A DNA stretch of 42,574 nt from Choristocarpus tenellus KU-1152 (GCA_964200185.2 CAXNAD020000029.1:1-42574); one strand, 5' to 3'; counted from the stretch's first letter, positions 10,540 through 21,690 are shown. The notes: generated by a model from the letters alone, not told the origin. Translations and numbers: made by a program.

Positions 10540-11284
10540 CTTGCAATTATGACAAGAAGTCTGGCTCAGGGATGTACATGATGGAGGTGCAGTGGTGCAC
10601 AGAAAAGTCGACATCTTTGGTCACCAACTCTCTGCGACAGTGCCACACAATGGTGTTTCAAAGATTATTGGGATACTTGCACGAACATGTAACTTGAGAG
10701 ACGGCAAAAGCATTTGACACCACATTAGTGGGCGACTGGAGACCTTGTGTATGGTGCTCCAAGGTGAAGGCTCAATGCCACGAGGTCGTGTAAACGTCCA
10801 AGACCAGGTCAAAGGAAAGGGCTGGGCGCATGTACATTGATCTCACGGGACTGATGACAGTGTCAAGGTCTGGTGGAAACAACTACACCATGATCTTTGT
10901 AGGTGATTACACAAGATTGAGGTTCTTCCAGTTCCTGCACAAGAATAGTGACAAGACAGCAGCACTCAAGAGCTCCATTGCAGACATTGTGATGCTGGCT
11001 GGATTGAAGATCGGCACTATTTGTATAGACAAGACATGATAAACTTCTGTGTCACAACTTCCAATAAGGGCAGCACTTCACCATATGAGACGTGGCACAG
11101 GAAGGCATCCCCAGCAAACATGATGCAATCACTCTGCACTGTGGGGTACATGCGCACTACGACCAGGAAACACAAGGTGGAACTGTGTGGGGTCAAGTGC
11201 ATCATCCTGGGACTGGCACACAACCACCCAAGGGACACATTCAGGGTACAAAATCTTGAGACCGGACAACTTGTGCCTCGCTGA
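10540..11284 (+). pseudogene. Pre-integrase and integrase remnant of element C
   Basis: Degenerate pre-integrase sequence leads through TAKAFDTTLVGDWRPC and CSKVKAQCHEV to an open frame at 10830 starting MYIDLTGLMTVSRSGGNNY, with the first catalytic Asp at 10839-10841. The core is cut after IGTICIDKT at a stop (11037-11039). Reading resumes in another frame with STSPYETWHRKASPANMM, GYMRTTTRKHK and FRVQNLETGQLV, the integrase C-terminal segment of copia elements. The part bearing the second and third catalytic residues is missing. Confidence 0.85.
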
Positions 11285-11504
11285 GACATGACCTGGCACC
11301 TGGAGATACCACAACAGAAAGAGACAAGTTTAGAGTAAAGAAGCAAGGGGGGCAACACCCTCGGTGTGTCCTCCATGGGGGGGGATTTTGGCACTGTGAT
11401 TCAACCCTAACTTGGTATCACTCAAAACCAAGGAATCAGGAAAAATCCAAAGACGAACTGCAAGATGAACAAAAGGAGCAGCAGCCAAGACACCAGGAAC
11501 AGAG

Positions 11505-11509
11505 GGAAC
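11505..11509. repeat. Target-site duplication of nested solo LTR, left (GGAAC)
   Basis: GGAAC before the LTR start is repeated exactly at 11848-11852. Confidence 0.85.
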
Positions 11510-11847
11510 TGTGCAATATAGGCTAGGTAGTGTATAGATTCTTTATGTGTTTAGTGAACAGTACCACATAACAGATGTATTGCCTGAATGAAGTAAGGGT
11601 CAAGGACTTGATTCGGTGTGCTTAGAGTAGCAGGTTCGAGTCTAGATGGATTGACTTCTTATTTTGTTCAATATAAGTGGCTGACGTAGTGTGACTGACA
11701 CAGACACATTTCGACGTGTTTGCTGACGTGCGTAATATATTATAATAGAAGGGAGAGCACCCCACCACCAAGGGCTGTGCTCACTCCGCTAATAAAACAT
11801 TCATACAGCATAATGAAAAGACTATTGGAAGGGTTCTCTTTTGCATA
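11510..11847 (+). repeat. Solo LTR nested in element C
   Basis: It begins TGTGCAATATAGG and ends TTTTGCATA. The sequence aligns at both ends and in the middle (for example GTGCTCACTCCGCTA) with the 5' LTR of element D at 41017-41235, which is about 120 bp shorter. Taking out the LTR and one duplication restores a continuous open frame across the insertion point, which confirms the boundaries. A tRNA-like B box (GGTTCGAGTCT) lies at 11633-11643. The terminal CA is mutated to TA here. Confidence 0.92.
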
Positions 11848-11852
11848 GGAAC
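11848..11852. repeat. Target-site duplication of nested solo LTR, right (GGAAC)
   Basis: Exact match to 11505-11509. Confidence 0.85.
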
Positions 11853-12651
11853 AACCAGGGCAGCAAGAGCAGCAACAACTTTACAGAAGAACATCGTATC
11901 AACTCAAGGAAATAAATAATTATTTTATGGGAGAACGTCCTATCACAACTATATGCACCAGGCGTGGTCACAGCAACAGCAATAGAGCTGGAGGTAGTGG
12001 TGGTTCAGCACTTTGCGGCATCGACGAAGCACCTGAGCATTGTGTTAGCAGTACGGATGGTGGCTAAGTTCTGCAATAACCCGGGAGAAACATGCTTGGA
12101 TGGCTGTTTTGAAGATATTGCAGTACTTGATGCAGACCAAGGACCTGGGGATCACATATGGAGGACTAGAAACTGACAGAGTAAAAATGTCAGAATATGT
12201 GGACTCTGATCATGCTACCTGCCTAGACACCAGGAAATCAGTATCAGGTGGGGCAATTTTACAGAGGCGCTGTGAGAAGCTGGTTTTCGAGAACTTAGGA
12301 GGTGGTTGATGTGGCTACTTCTGAATTGGAGTACGTAGCTCTGGCAGAAGTGCTGAAGGAAGTACTGTTCCTACACCAGGTGCATCATTTTTTCAACCCA
12401 AATCTGGGAGACTAGACCATTCACATAATGGAAGGCCACCAAGGAGCCACCAAACTAGCCAAAAACCGTTCAGTAGCAAGAGGACAATGCACGTTGACGT
12501 AAAGCATCACTTTATTTGAGATACCGTACAAGCAGGAAAGGTCAACATCATCTACCTCAAGACAGAAGAACAGCATGCGGATGTGCTGACCAAGGCGTTA
12601 GATTTGAAGACTTTGAATAGGGGCATTTGGGTATTGATGGGCATCAAGTAA
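11853..12651 (+). pseudogene. RNase H domain of element C
   Basis: After a glutamine-rich stretch and a drifted part, the frame at 12190 reads VDSDHATCLDTRKSVSGGAI, a typical copia RNase H segment. It continues in other frames with ELEYVALAEVLKEVLFLHQV (about 12327-12390), GHQGATKLAKNRSVA, DVKHHFI and finally KTEEQHADVLTKALDL, ending at a stop at 12649-12651. Several single-base frame changes are present. No reverse transcriptase sequence precedes it. Confidence 0.88.
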
Positions 12652-13855
12652 AAGTGGGGTGGAAAACATCTGGGCAGTAATAGGTGTATATGGGGAAAAC
12701 TGAATTAGATGTAACTGGAACCAGTGTGAGAATTCAGTAGCAAGGATCAGGGTAACTGCTAGGAAATGTGAGAAATGTTTATTGGTATGAATTTATTGTT
12801 GAAGTATATTGCTATTAAGTTGCAATATTATCCTAAACCTTCGTTTTTAGTAATTGTACACATCAACAGGGAGGAGTGAATACAGCTTTGGAGAGTAAGC
12901 TCTTCTACAATAAGTGGGTATCCTGGTATTTGATGTTCTACAGACTTGCAGGATTAGATTAGTAGCAGTGACACACGTATGGATTTGTACTTTAGAAGAT
13001 AATGAAAGCACTAGAAAATAGGAGTTTCACATGAAGCGGATACTTTCCAGAAGAAGTGGTTCTAGCTTTCTGGAGAACAGTCAGAACGGCCTTGTTTTTC
13101 TAGACTTGGCATCTGGACAGATCTGGTAAGATTGGGATGTTTTGGGTCTTCTGGAAATAGGGTTGATCTAGATAAGTGTCACTCGGAGTAGAGGTAGAGG
13201 GAACCCTACCAACTCTCTTCCAATCTCTACCAAGCAATACAGTTCTATTGGAGAGAGACTATTGGAGAAGTGGTAGCCATATGGGCATATGAGATAATAA
13301 TAGAAAGACTTAAGCATCAGCAATCTTCTAGGACATGACCGTGACTGTCAGAGTTTACCTCAACTCTCAAAGAAGGAAGCTGTGTCAACATTCAACAGAA
13401 TATCCGAACATCTGTGTCACTTTTGAGGGTGTGCTATTCATCATCTGAGGACTCACCTCTTCTCCCGGAGGGACGTATGGACCGTGGAGGCGACAAGGGG
13501 GCTCATTCTGCACCCACTGAAACTGGGGTCATTGCAGCTGGTGCCTGTGCTGCTGCTGGAAGTAGCATTGGAAAGACGTGCTGATGGTCAATGAGTGTTG
13601 AAGTTGATGCTGACCTTGTAAATTGTTGAGAATGGTCCTTAACATCTGCCTCATTGTTATAATTTTCCATTAATGACCCAGATTAGAGACCATCAGTTTG
13701 TTGTAGCCACTGCAGAAAAGGAAGTCATTGCTCCTAGCCTCATGTATCTTAGCCGGTAGGGAAGCCATGTCCATACCTCACAATGTCCTAGCATTTTCAT
13801 CCTTTAACCAGGTCAAGGATTATGACCGGCTCTCCCCTTGGAGTCTTTGGACCAT
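12652..13855. other. 1.2 kb without recognised gene
   Basis: A 3' LTR of element C should begin shortly after 12651; the purine-rich AAGTGGGGTGGAAAACA at 12651-12667 would suit a polypurine tract. No second LTR copy lies in the window to define its end. I see no coding exon in the rest. Confidence 0.4.
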
Positions 13856-13859
13856 GAAT

Positions 13860-14597
13860 CCTGGAAACGGCTCTGTTGACTGATGATGAGACCCACTCTG
13901 TTGACTTTCTGCTGGTCTGAGAGGACTGGCTTAATCCACTGCTTGACGATCTGTTGCATCTTCTTGCGCTTGCATAGATCCCACAAAGAGAATGTAGACC
14001 CCAGCTTTGGATGCCCATTTGTGGATGGATGTAGAGGGTACTGATGGGACATCCCAAATATCCAGAATACTTGTATGGTGGCCACATCACCCCTTACAAC
14101 ATCATGTAAGGTCCATGCATTCACCCTGTGCAATCTGGCTGTCATACTCTTTCAGATGATGGATCACAGTGATTTGGGAAATTCCAAGTCCTAAACGGTG
14201 ACCGTCTCCCATCCTCCAAGGGATCCAAGTCTCACACCCTCTCACCTTGGGGCATCGTATCACCATGTTGTTCTTTGTCGGGGTGGTTGAGTCCTCACCC
14301 TTCACAGACTTCTTAGGTCGAAGAATTGGCTGAACAGGTGATGATGGGTGTCTTTGTCCTGGGCATCCCATTGAACACCCAATTTGACAATTTCGTGAGG
14401 TTTTTGCACCCCATCAAATGTGACTTGGTTGACTTTGCACTGGTGATTCTCCACAGTCATGACAGCCCATCCACCATCTCAAACTTTGTACACCTCCCAA
14501 TCTACATGAAAAATAAGCCCTATGCAGAGGGTTTATCATGTGGGTTGTTCCAGGTCAAGAACAGAGCTTGCAAAAGATAAGTTATTTAATTCCGAAT
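13860..14597 (-). pseudogene. Mariner-like element fragment, copy A (N-terminal half of transposase)
   Basis: This minus-strand block aligns throughout with 35325-36063 of copy B. It holds the part of a Tc1/mariner-like transposase before the catalytic domain, including the second helix-turn-helix region that ends in VKQWIKPVLSDQQKVNRVG. The catalytic segment with VDEKWFY is absent, so the copy stops before the first catalytic Asp. Frame changes are common. Its right limit coincides with that of copy B. Confidence 0.72.
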
Positions 14598-14984
14598 GAA
14601 GGTCTAAACTCAAAATATTCCCAAACGTACATACCTCCTTGTACTATATGCTTCTTAATAAATTGAAAGAGTACTATCTACTATGCACATGGTCCAAATA
14701 TATCACAGAATATTAGAACCTGTCCGGTCGGTGGACATGGATGAGTACATTTTTCCAGTGGAAACATTCCGTACAAGTTGGAGAATCCTAGACTCGATCC
14801 AACCAGCAGATATGGTCTGCACGTGTGCCAGATAATGTTTTGACCCAGTCCAGCTGGGGGTCATGGACCAGGACATTTCAAATAAATTGTGGGACTGCTC
14901 AAGGTGGCAAACAGGACCATCAAGATTTGCTGGGTTAGTCAAAAGTCCTGATTTCAATGGAGACCTCAACAGAAAGGTACATCT
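14598..14984. other. Spacer, nothing recognised
   Basis: No coding or repeat signal recognised between the mariner fragment and the SINE-tail copy. Confidence 0.4.
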
Positions 14985-15295
14985 GTACCCTCCTGTCTGT
15001 TGCTAAACCATAAAAACCCAAGGAAATCTGAATTGTGGTGGGAAGGCTTAGTTGCAGGCAGGCGAGTGCTGCATATAATTCAACGGAGGAGGATCAGCAG
15101 TGAGCGGAGATAGGACTAAACTCAACATGCAAAGAAAAGTCCAGGAACACACAGAGCAGTGCAATTAGTTGTTGTCCAACAGTTAACAAGAAGTAGTGCA
15201 GTGTATAGTGACTCTGACCTTGGGTTGGGGCTAGGTGGGGTTTACACTTTGTGTAAGTAAAATGACACTTGTGTACCACAATCACCGGTTACATC
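14985..15295 (+). repeat. Truncated copy of the tRNA-SINE body
   Basis: Blocks match the body of the SINE at 23049-23450: CCTGTCTGTTGCT followed by an A-rich stretch, a TTGTGGTGGG block, CAATTAGTTGTTGTCCAACAG, and GACTCTGACCTTGGGTTGG. The tRNA-like head is missing, so this copy is 5'-truncated. Divergence is high and the limits are approximate. Confidence 0.5.
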
Positions 15296-15828
15296 CTATA
15301 TGCTAGTATTACATTGAAAAGTGAATGATGACATCTGTGTCACAAACCTTCCCCACTTCAACCATCTGAGACCATGTATCAACCCAATACTCTCCTGCCT
15401 CATAATAATGAAGATACGGACATGGGGCACTCCCCTCAGTGAAAATGCTCAACTCCGCTTGTTTCATTGACTTTCTTTCACAGGAAGAAAACATACTTGT
15501 GTGTATGTGTTCAACATATAGCAGAACATGGGAGCTGTAGAGCTGCCAAAGATAAAAGGGTTAGTATTGTACATAAAATTAAAATTATGTTAATCTACAT
15601 TGAAGTGTACATCAAGTGCAAAAATATACGGCACAAGTCCTTCCTACACAAAGACACTTGTATAAACCGCACTTGACAAATCGCAAGCCCAGATATCAAT
15701 GCACACAGGTGTGGAGGACCTCTGAAACACCAGAGTAGGGATTCTATTCAAGTGTCGCAACAGGCTCGACCTCCATTGTCTTCTGACATGCACAGCTCTC
15801 TTTCAATAGTTTGCTTGAACTGGGGTTC
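15296..15828. other. Region downstream of NSA2, no gene recognised
   Basis: This contains the 3' flank of NSA2 on the minus strand. No coding block of its own and no clear repeat is visible. Confidence 0.4.
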
Positions 15829-18717
15829 TCATACCAGTAAAACTGCATTGATGCACCCATCCAATTCTGGTGAATTTGTCACCTGTGCGTATTTTCCCCA
15901 CACTACTTTCCCACTCTGTGTTACAAGACCTAGGTCACTGACATTCACCTCAATAACTGTCCCTTTCGTTATTACTCCCAGCTGTTAAATTGACAAACAA
16001 GAGGGGCACAGGAGTTACAAAATGGTTAACATCTTTTATGACAATGTCATTAGGTTAGGGCTAGCAAGAGAAAATGCACAATATTCAATACCAAAAAAAG
16101 CGGCAATAACCGCATTACCGCATGTTGAGACTTGGGTTCATATTTACTCGTGTACTTGCTAATAAAATTTCAGATGAAACTGAGGCATACTACCTGGAAG
16201 GTATGTGAAGGGGAAGATAGTGAATTACATTACTTGGGAAAATTTGAAAACAATAATAGTACCACTTTTAACCACCAATCACAGAGGCCATGACGACTTT
16301 ACCAAAATCTGTAAGCCTACTCTTGTCACACACCAACCCTAAACAGTGTGCAGTTAGGAAACAAAAAACAATGATCACAACAATGAATGACTTGAATCTG
16401 CCACACCTGTGTGTATAGTGGGGAGCTTGGGTTCTTCTTCACTCCCAGCAAGTCCAGGTGGAAGGTAGCCTTTAGCTCTGGGTGGGTGACATGTGCCTTT
16501 TTAAACCTCAAGCCTGACGGGCGAATGAAGCGCTCATACTTTGGTGCTTTTCGTGTGAAGCCCTCACCCACAAAAGTAACCTGATGGAGAAACAACATGC
16601 AGAAAACGTGAAGTGGTTGTTAGGCAATGGACAGCACCCTCATATAAGGCAATTTCTGTACTGACACCTTATTCAAACACTGAACTCTTTGGTGAAGAAC
16701 ACCTCCATCACAGTGAGAACTGTGTGTAACTGTTAAAATATCAGGACTAATAGAGGATAGCAATGAACAAAAATACAACTTGGCTGGAAAATTAATAGCA
16801 ACATCCACTGGCTTGAGCATAGCTAGGTCTCAATAAATGACACAATAAGGTATGCCCATTGTGTTATGTCCAACCTAAAACAACTCTTGGTAGTCTGATG
16901 CCATAGGATACCACCTACAGTAAATCATGCGCTGGAATTATAAAACCATCCGAAGGAAGCTATCTATAGCTTGCTGGAAATGATAGGCCTTGCCCATCCA
17001 AAAATCTGGTCTTAAACACAAGGGACAGAAGTTAAGGCTCTCTTGGCAAAAATCTACCCCAGAGTGTATGATTTTAATCCCACATTGTTCAATGTCCCTT
17101 CCTCTTGAGAAGACAAGCAACATGTATATGTGTAACTGTAAGGGAGGAATTATCATAGAGGAGAAACCATCTGGTGATGAAAAGTTCCAACTATGTAACA
17201 TGTGTATGTCCTAGGTTCAAATCCCATTCCTCTCTATATTGTCTCTAGATTTTCGATCTTTGACAGTGCAGACTTTAGAGCTCACAGTTCCTGGTCGGTC
17301 CTTGATCAGAAAATTGTTGAAGGGAGAAGCTCCACCTTAACAAATGCTGTGGTACAAAGATGTCAAATTTTACATCTTCTGGTAACTTTCCCACTCTTAG
17401 GCAACTTCTTGACTTGATCAAACCAAGACAACTGAGTCTTCATATTGCTTTCACAAGTGAGCGGGGAAATACATACATGGTGTACGTACTATAGGCCAGA
17501 AAAAGAAAATACCTTAGTGACCATGCGCTTCCAAGCTTTGTTTTTCCGTTTTCCACTCCGCAGCACCTTGAACATCTCATCATCTGCAACAGGTTTGACC
17601 TGCTCATGGAAGGAATAGCGGATAAGTCCTTCCAGTGAATTGGGATAAAATGCTTACAGTTTCCTAGATAATGAGCGCACTAGTCCATACCTTTGGAATT
17701 GGAACATCCCATTTCCCTGCCTTCTCCTTCCGCTTCTGCTTTACAGTGTTGCTCAGTACTTTGGCTCGACTCACTCCCTCTCGATCAAGCAAGTATGCCG
17801 GGATGGCCCCATCCGGTATGGCGTCATCGTTGGCATGCTTATTAGTGCGCTCCTGATGCATAGCAATCCTGCCAGTAAAGTTTATTGACATTTTGTCAAG
17901 TAGAACCGGACAACCTACAATATATTCAATCTACGAAAAAAAGGACCCAAAAAATGCAAGCCAATTTGGCAATGGTCCAGTGGAAACGATCTTCATTCAA
18001 GTTCTCATAAGCGTTAGCATGCAACACTAACACCATTTTCCTAGGTGATCTTTCAGGTTCCAAGGATAAAAAGAGGTACACCGTTCACGAATACAAACAT
18101 TTTTACTCACGTCTTGCGCATTGTGGCCTTCTCCTTGAAACGTCTCTTCTGGTAAAGTTTAGCTCGCAGACCGTGTACTTTCTGCGAAAATTCAGACCGC
18201 TTGTGCACCTCCCTCGCCTCCTTCTTCCGCCTGACAATTTAGGGCATTGCATTCGCTGAAGATTAAAAGAAAGCCGGGTAGGTTGTGTGGGGTGAGACAA
18301 GGATGCGTCATCTTGGTCCCCCCCCACAGAGTGATCACCACACAACAGAGGGAAACGTTAGGCAAACAAGAGCAAAAAAAAATCCAGGTACACCCACAGG
18401 CAGCGAAGCGGTCCAGGTGTTCGACAGTAACTAAGTCCCCGTTATGACTGGGGCAACAAAACAGTTGGGATTGATCAACCAATATTTAGAGTTGCTCAAG
18501 CATAGCATCCATAGGCGAACCTCTTTTCCGCCCTATCCATTCGCTCTCCATGACGCTTTTTGTGAGCTTCCATATATTCATGCTGAGGCTGTGATAGAGA
18601 GCGAATGGAAACAGGGAGGGTAAAGTGTTGAGAAAGAGGGGTCGGTCTATTGGTATTGACGTAACTATTCGAAGACCCGTGTAATATGATGAAATACTGG
18701 TTCATCCCTCGTACCAT
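15829..18717 (-). CDS. NSA2: NSA2, 60S ribosome biogenesis factor (seven coding exons)
   Basis: NSA2 is a nucleolar protein of the eS8-like family needed for 27S pre-rRNA processing and pre-60S assembly. Coding exons on the minus strand are 18717-18715, 18588-18521, 18230-18111, 17868-17691, 17599-17513, 16580-16407 and 15981-15829; all introns are GT-AG and all phases join. The product is 260 residues, the length of human NSA2. Conserved segments read [13 protein letters not shown] at the N-terminus, [52 protein letters not shown] and [12 protein letters not shown], then [12 protein letters not shown], and INAVLLV at the C-terminus. The first coding exon holds only the ATG. The basic N-terminal half is as in the family. 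Nothing is broken. It is divergent from TsaE. Confidence 0.97.
17157..17236 (+). repeat. Possible degenerate tRNA-like relic in NSA2 intron
   Basis: GGTTCAAATCC at 17215-17225 fits a Pol III B box, and AGAGGA (about 17157) can pair with TCCTCT (about 17230) like an acceptor stem. The A box and D arm are not convincing. This may be a SINE relic or chance. Confidence 0.2.
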
Positions 18718-19036
18718 GATTGCAGAAAGGATGTGATGCCTGCACTTAGGACAGTAGAGATCAGTCCACCTGTCACGTTCTTCTGGGCTTTGTCTTGTCT
18801 TTTCCCCTCCACCAACACCACTAAGTTTATCTTGAAATAGATTTATCTCTTTGTGAGCACTGGCTCTTTTGAAAAGAGAGGTGTGTGATACTTTTGCGTT
18901 TTTCTGGATTTGGTGGGGTAGAGTATATATTGAATTGAGCTGTAGAGTTGGAGAGGTGCAAAGTTGGAGAGGAAGTGCAGCGCTCTACTGAGGTGGAAGT
19001 AGAAAGAGAGGGCCTATTTATCCCTTCCTCCTTTTT
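18718..19036. promoter_or_regulatory. Shared divergent promoter region of NSA2 and TsaE
   Basis: Only 319 bp separate the NSA2 start codon (minus) from the TsaE start codon (plus), so both promoters and 5' leaders must fit here. A TATATAT stretch at 18924-18930 lies about 107 bp before the TsaE start, a reasonable place for a core promoter. No other element is called. Confidence 0.6.
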
Positions 19037-20343
19037 TTGGGAGTGAAGATGATCCTTATGCGTCTGGTTCCTGTTCTCTTAGGGCATCCCTTCCCTCCCA
19101 AACCGACCGCGATGTATTTTCCACCACGCCTACGCCCTCTTTTTTGTAGCTGCGTAAACGTTTTGCATGAGGTTCAACGGCGGAGATCGTACTGGGTAAA
19201 TGAATTTGATGCACGTTGTGCTTGTTCCAATGATGATGCGCAAGTGGAGCAGGGAGACAGGGGGAGACTTAATGGGGTACAAGGTACAAAGGCTATATTC
19301 ACAAAGAATATTGGGTGCTCCGAGGAGATGGAGAAAATTGGTGCCATTCTGGGAGAGGATTCTCAAGAGGGTGACACTATCCTTCTATCTGGGTATGTCG
19401 GCATCGGCGTACTTCTTCAGAGTAAATATTACCACTGCATACATGTCTTGTGAGGCCTGTTAACATCTTTCGTCTCGTTCTTGTCCCTACGCCAGAGACC
19501 TTGGAACCGGCAAGACATGCTTTGCCAGAGGGTTTATTCGTGCGCGGGTTGGTGAACCATCGTTACCTGTCACCTCTCCGTCCTACCTCCTCGACAACAC
19601 CTACAAGACTGAGGGAGGAGACCTCATGTAACACCCCTTGCGTGATGATTCAAGGAATCGAGATATATTTTTTATGGACGTAGATTCCGGTCATGGTGAT
19701 GCACTTTCCTAAATCCGTGTCACTTCTACGTCCCAGGTTGCATCCTTTCAGTATTTACTTTGTGCAATTTAATGTTTGCCAGCCCCTCGCAATGTCTGAA
19801 TGATGGACAAACCAGGTATGGGCACCATTGGAAATGGATACTAAGAGAATCTCTGATGTTTTACGAATCGTATACCTTTGTTTCCGCAGAATTCACCACA
19901 TGGATCTGTACCGTCTTTCTGGTGCATCTGACCTTCACATTCTTGATATTCCAGAGGTACTCCAATCTTCCATTTGTCTCATTGAATGGCCATGTCGACT
20001 GGGAAGTCTCCTACCAGAGACAAGGCTAGGTGAGGGTCTTTTACAACTACTATCCTTGGCCCCTCTCCTCCTTCGTATGCTCTATTTGCAGTTAGTACTA
20101 TGTTCTATTTCGGAGAGGGAGCAAGTGCCTTTTGAGTTTTGTTGCAGGTACCTTTTTGAATTCGAAAGTTTCTCCAACGTAACGTACGTCTTCTAATTTT
20201 CTTTTTTAAAAGATACTGATAAGTGGGGTTAATACATTGTATGGGATTACTTTTTTGAGGGAAGTGAATCTCACTCTCCTCTTCGAATAGTTCCTCCAAG
20301 CTCTGCAGAATTTTTGCATTTAATAGAATGCACAGCACTATAA
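19037..20343 (+). CDS. tsaE: TsaE, tRNA N6-threonylcarbamoyladenosine biosynthesis P-loop ATPase (five exons)
   Basis: TsaE is the ATPase partner of TsaB-TsaD in t6A37 modification of ANN-decoding tRNAs, a bacterial-type system kept in organelles. Exons are 19037-19392, 19496-19627, 19890-20029, 20092-20124 and 20291-20343; the first three are firm, the last two rest on phase and a good pyrimidine tract. The product is about 237 residues, longer than bacterial TsaE (about 150) by a roughly 85-residue N-terminal extension with many Arg, suited to organelle import. Motifs: Walker A GDLGTGKT (119-126, its first Gly codon split by intron 1), SPSY, HHMDLYRL (165-172) and LIEWP (193-197). A continuous frame through intron 3 would give an alternative C-terminus. 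It runs divergently from NSA2. Confidence 0.9.
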
Positions 20344-20473
20344 CTGTGTTTCATTTAAACGGCCAATACCTACTGATATTTATATATCTATATATTTATG
20401 TTGAGAGAGATTCTGACTTTGTAATGCACCACATTTACTTTTTGGGAGTTGTAATACTGAGAAAATAAAACAT

Positions 20474-21690
20474 ATGAAGAAAACTCCCAAGACAGGTATC
20501 TATGGATGAATGAACCTTATAATTGTACAAACATATCATTATTGAGAGAACAAGTGCTTTCAACTAAGGTTTCAGTATTTTGCAGCACTCCACGTTTTGG
20601 AGCATCTGTAATTGTGAAGACACAGGTATACTGCTACTACTTTGGATTTAAGACGATTCCTTGTAGTCAGGAAGACAAACATGTGCCCAATTTTTTCATG
20701 TACCTATCATTATGCAATGTTGTCTGATGACAACTAGTGCAGAATCGCTTGCTGTTCACCTTATTTGTGCACACTGAGAGTCTTGATTGATCCAGTTGAC
20801 TGAGGCTCAAAAGTGCTTCTTTATGCTTTTTGAACCTTTCATCCATTGGAATACTTTTGGTTTGACAGTTTGCTTATGAATCTAGCCCTAAGACTATTGT
20901 GATGATGAGCCAACCAAGTAAGGGATGCATGTCTTCTGTGTTTTCCATGTAATGTCACCGATGCAGAGTGCTAAGTTAAGGATCTCTCATCAAACCACTT
21001 TACAACCCCTCCCAAGTGCAAGGCAATATTTTTGTATTGGAAGTATAATCTCACACAGATTGCTTTTCTTCCTACTGCATATGCTTAGCCAGGGAGTTCC
21101 ACATAGTTGAAGCACGGGATGCAAGGGAAAAAAGTATGTGTTGCAAGAAGGTACCCCAATCATAGTCAAAGCACTCCCTTCTAATATTCATACATTTTTT
21201 CAGGATTGCACCCCCTATACAGTAATAGTGATGGTGATGCCATTATCTACTGAAGTCTGTAGTTTTGAATTCTTCCCTTTTTTCATGGGTGGATAATATT
21301 GTACCATTGCTGCACCCTAAAACTTAAGATTGTATCTAACCACTCAGCTACACAAGATGGCGCTGTGTTGTTTAGCGAAGTGGATAGATACACTCCTGAG
21401 TTTTTAGGGTACAGCAAGGTACGATTCTCTGGAGTAGTTCACATACAAACTTGATTGGTGCAATTATTTGATGGGTTGGATTCACATTGTTGAAGTAACC
21501 ACTACAAACAGACGGCAAGACTCTTTTTTTAGCAATCAAACTGCCTCATTCTTGTCTGCTGGCAGATGTCAACTTCGTTGCTGTGGGTGAGGACAAAAGG
21601 AATGTCACATTTACAGGATATGGAGAATGGTGGGCAGGAGCAGTTATGGATTTGCGTTACAAAGAGGACAGGTACTCATCAAGTTTCTGA
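20474..21690 (+). CDS. Gene Y, unrecognised multi-exon protein
   Basis: Five exon-like blocks fit one plus-strand gene: 20474-20495 (start MKKTPKT), 20576-20625, 20869-20917, 21348-21418 and a last exon of about 21568-21690. Phases of the first four join exactly, with donors such as GTATAC and GTAAGG and a branch-like TCTAAC before 21348. The joint into the last exon is one base out of phase, so a small exon or an indel is missed there. Readable segments are PRFGASVIVKTQFAYESSPK, LFSEVDRYTPEFLGYSK, and DVNFVAVGEDKRNVTFTGYG followed by EWWAGAVMDLRYKEDR before the stop. I do not recognise the family. It lies 130 bp after TsaE and ends 50 bp from gene X. Confidence 0.6.

Larger units (their letters stand above)
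10520..12651 (+). mobile_element. Element C: deleted Ty1/copia retrotransposon of a second family, with a nested solo LTR
   Basis: The plus strand carries a pre-integrase remnant, the start and end of the integrase, a glutamine-rich segment, and an RNase H domain up to a stop at 12651. The middle of the integrase and all of the reverse transcriptase are missing. A 338-bp solo LTR with its own 5-bp duplication sits inside the glutamine-rich segment (11510-11847). The LTR matches that of element D, so a related element inserted into this one and recombined out. Confidence 0.85.

Noticed and set aside
11583-11643. Functional tRNA gene with variable arm
   Set aside because: It sits inside an LTR, the A box is decayed and no acceptor stem forms.
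20030-20196. TsaE C-terminus read straight through intron 3
   Set aside because: The frame is open, but a strong donor (GTGAGG) and acceptor (TTTGCAG) flank 20030-20091 and the read-through tail does not resemble TsaE. Kept only as an alternative.
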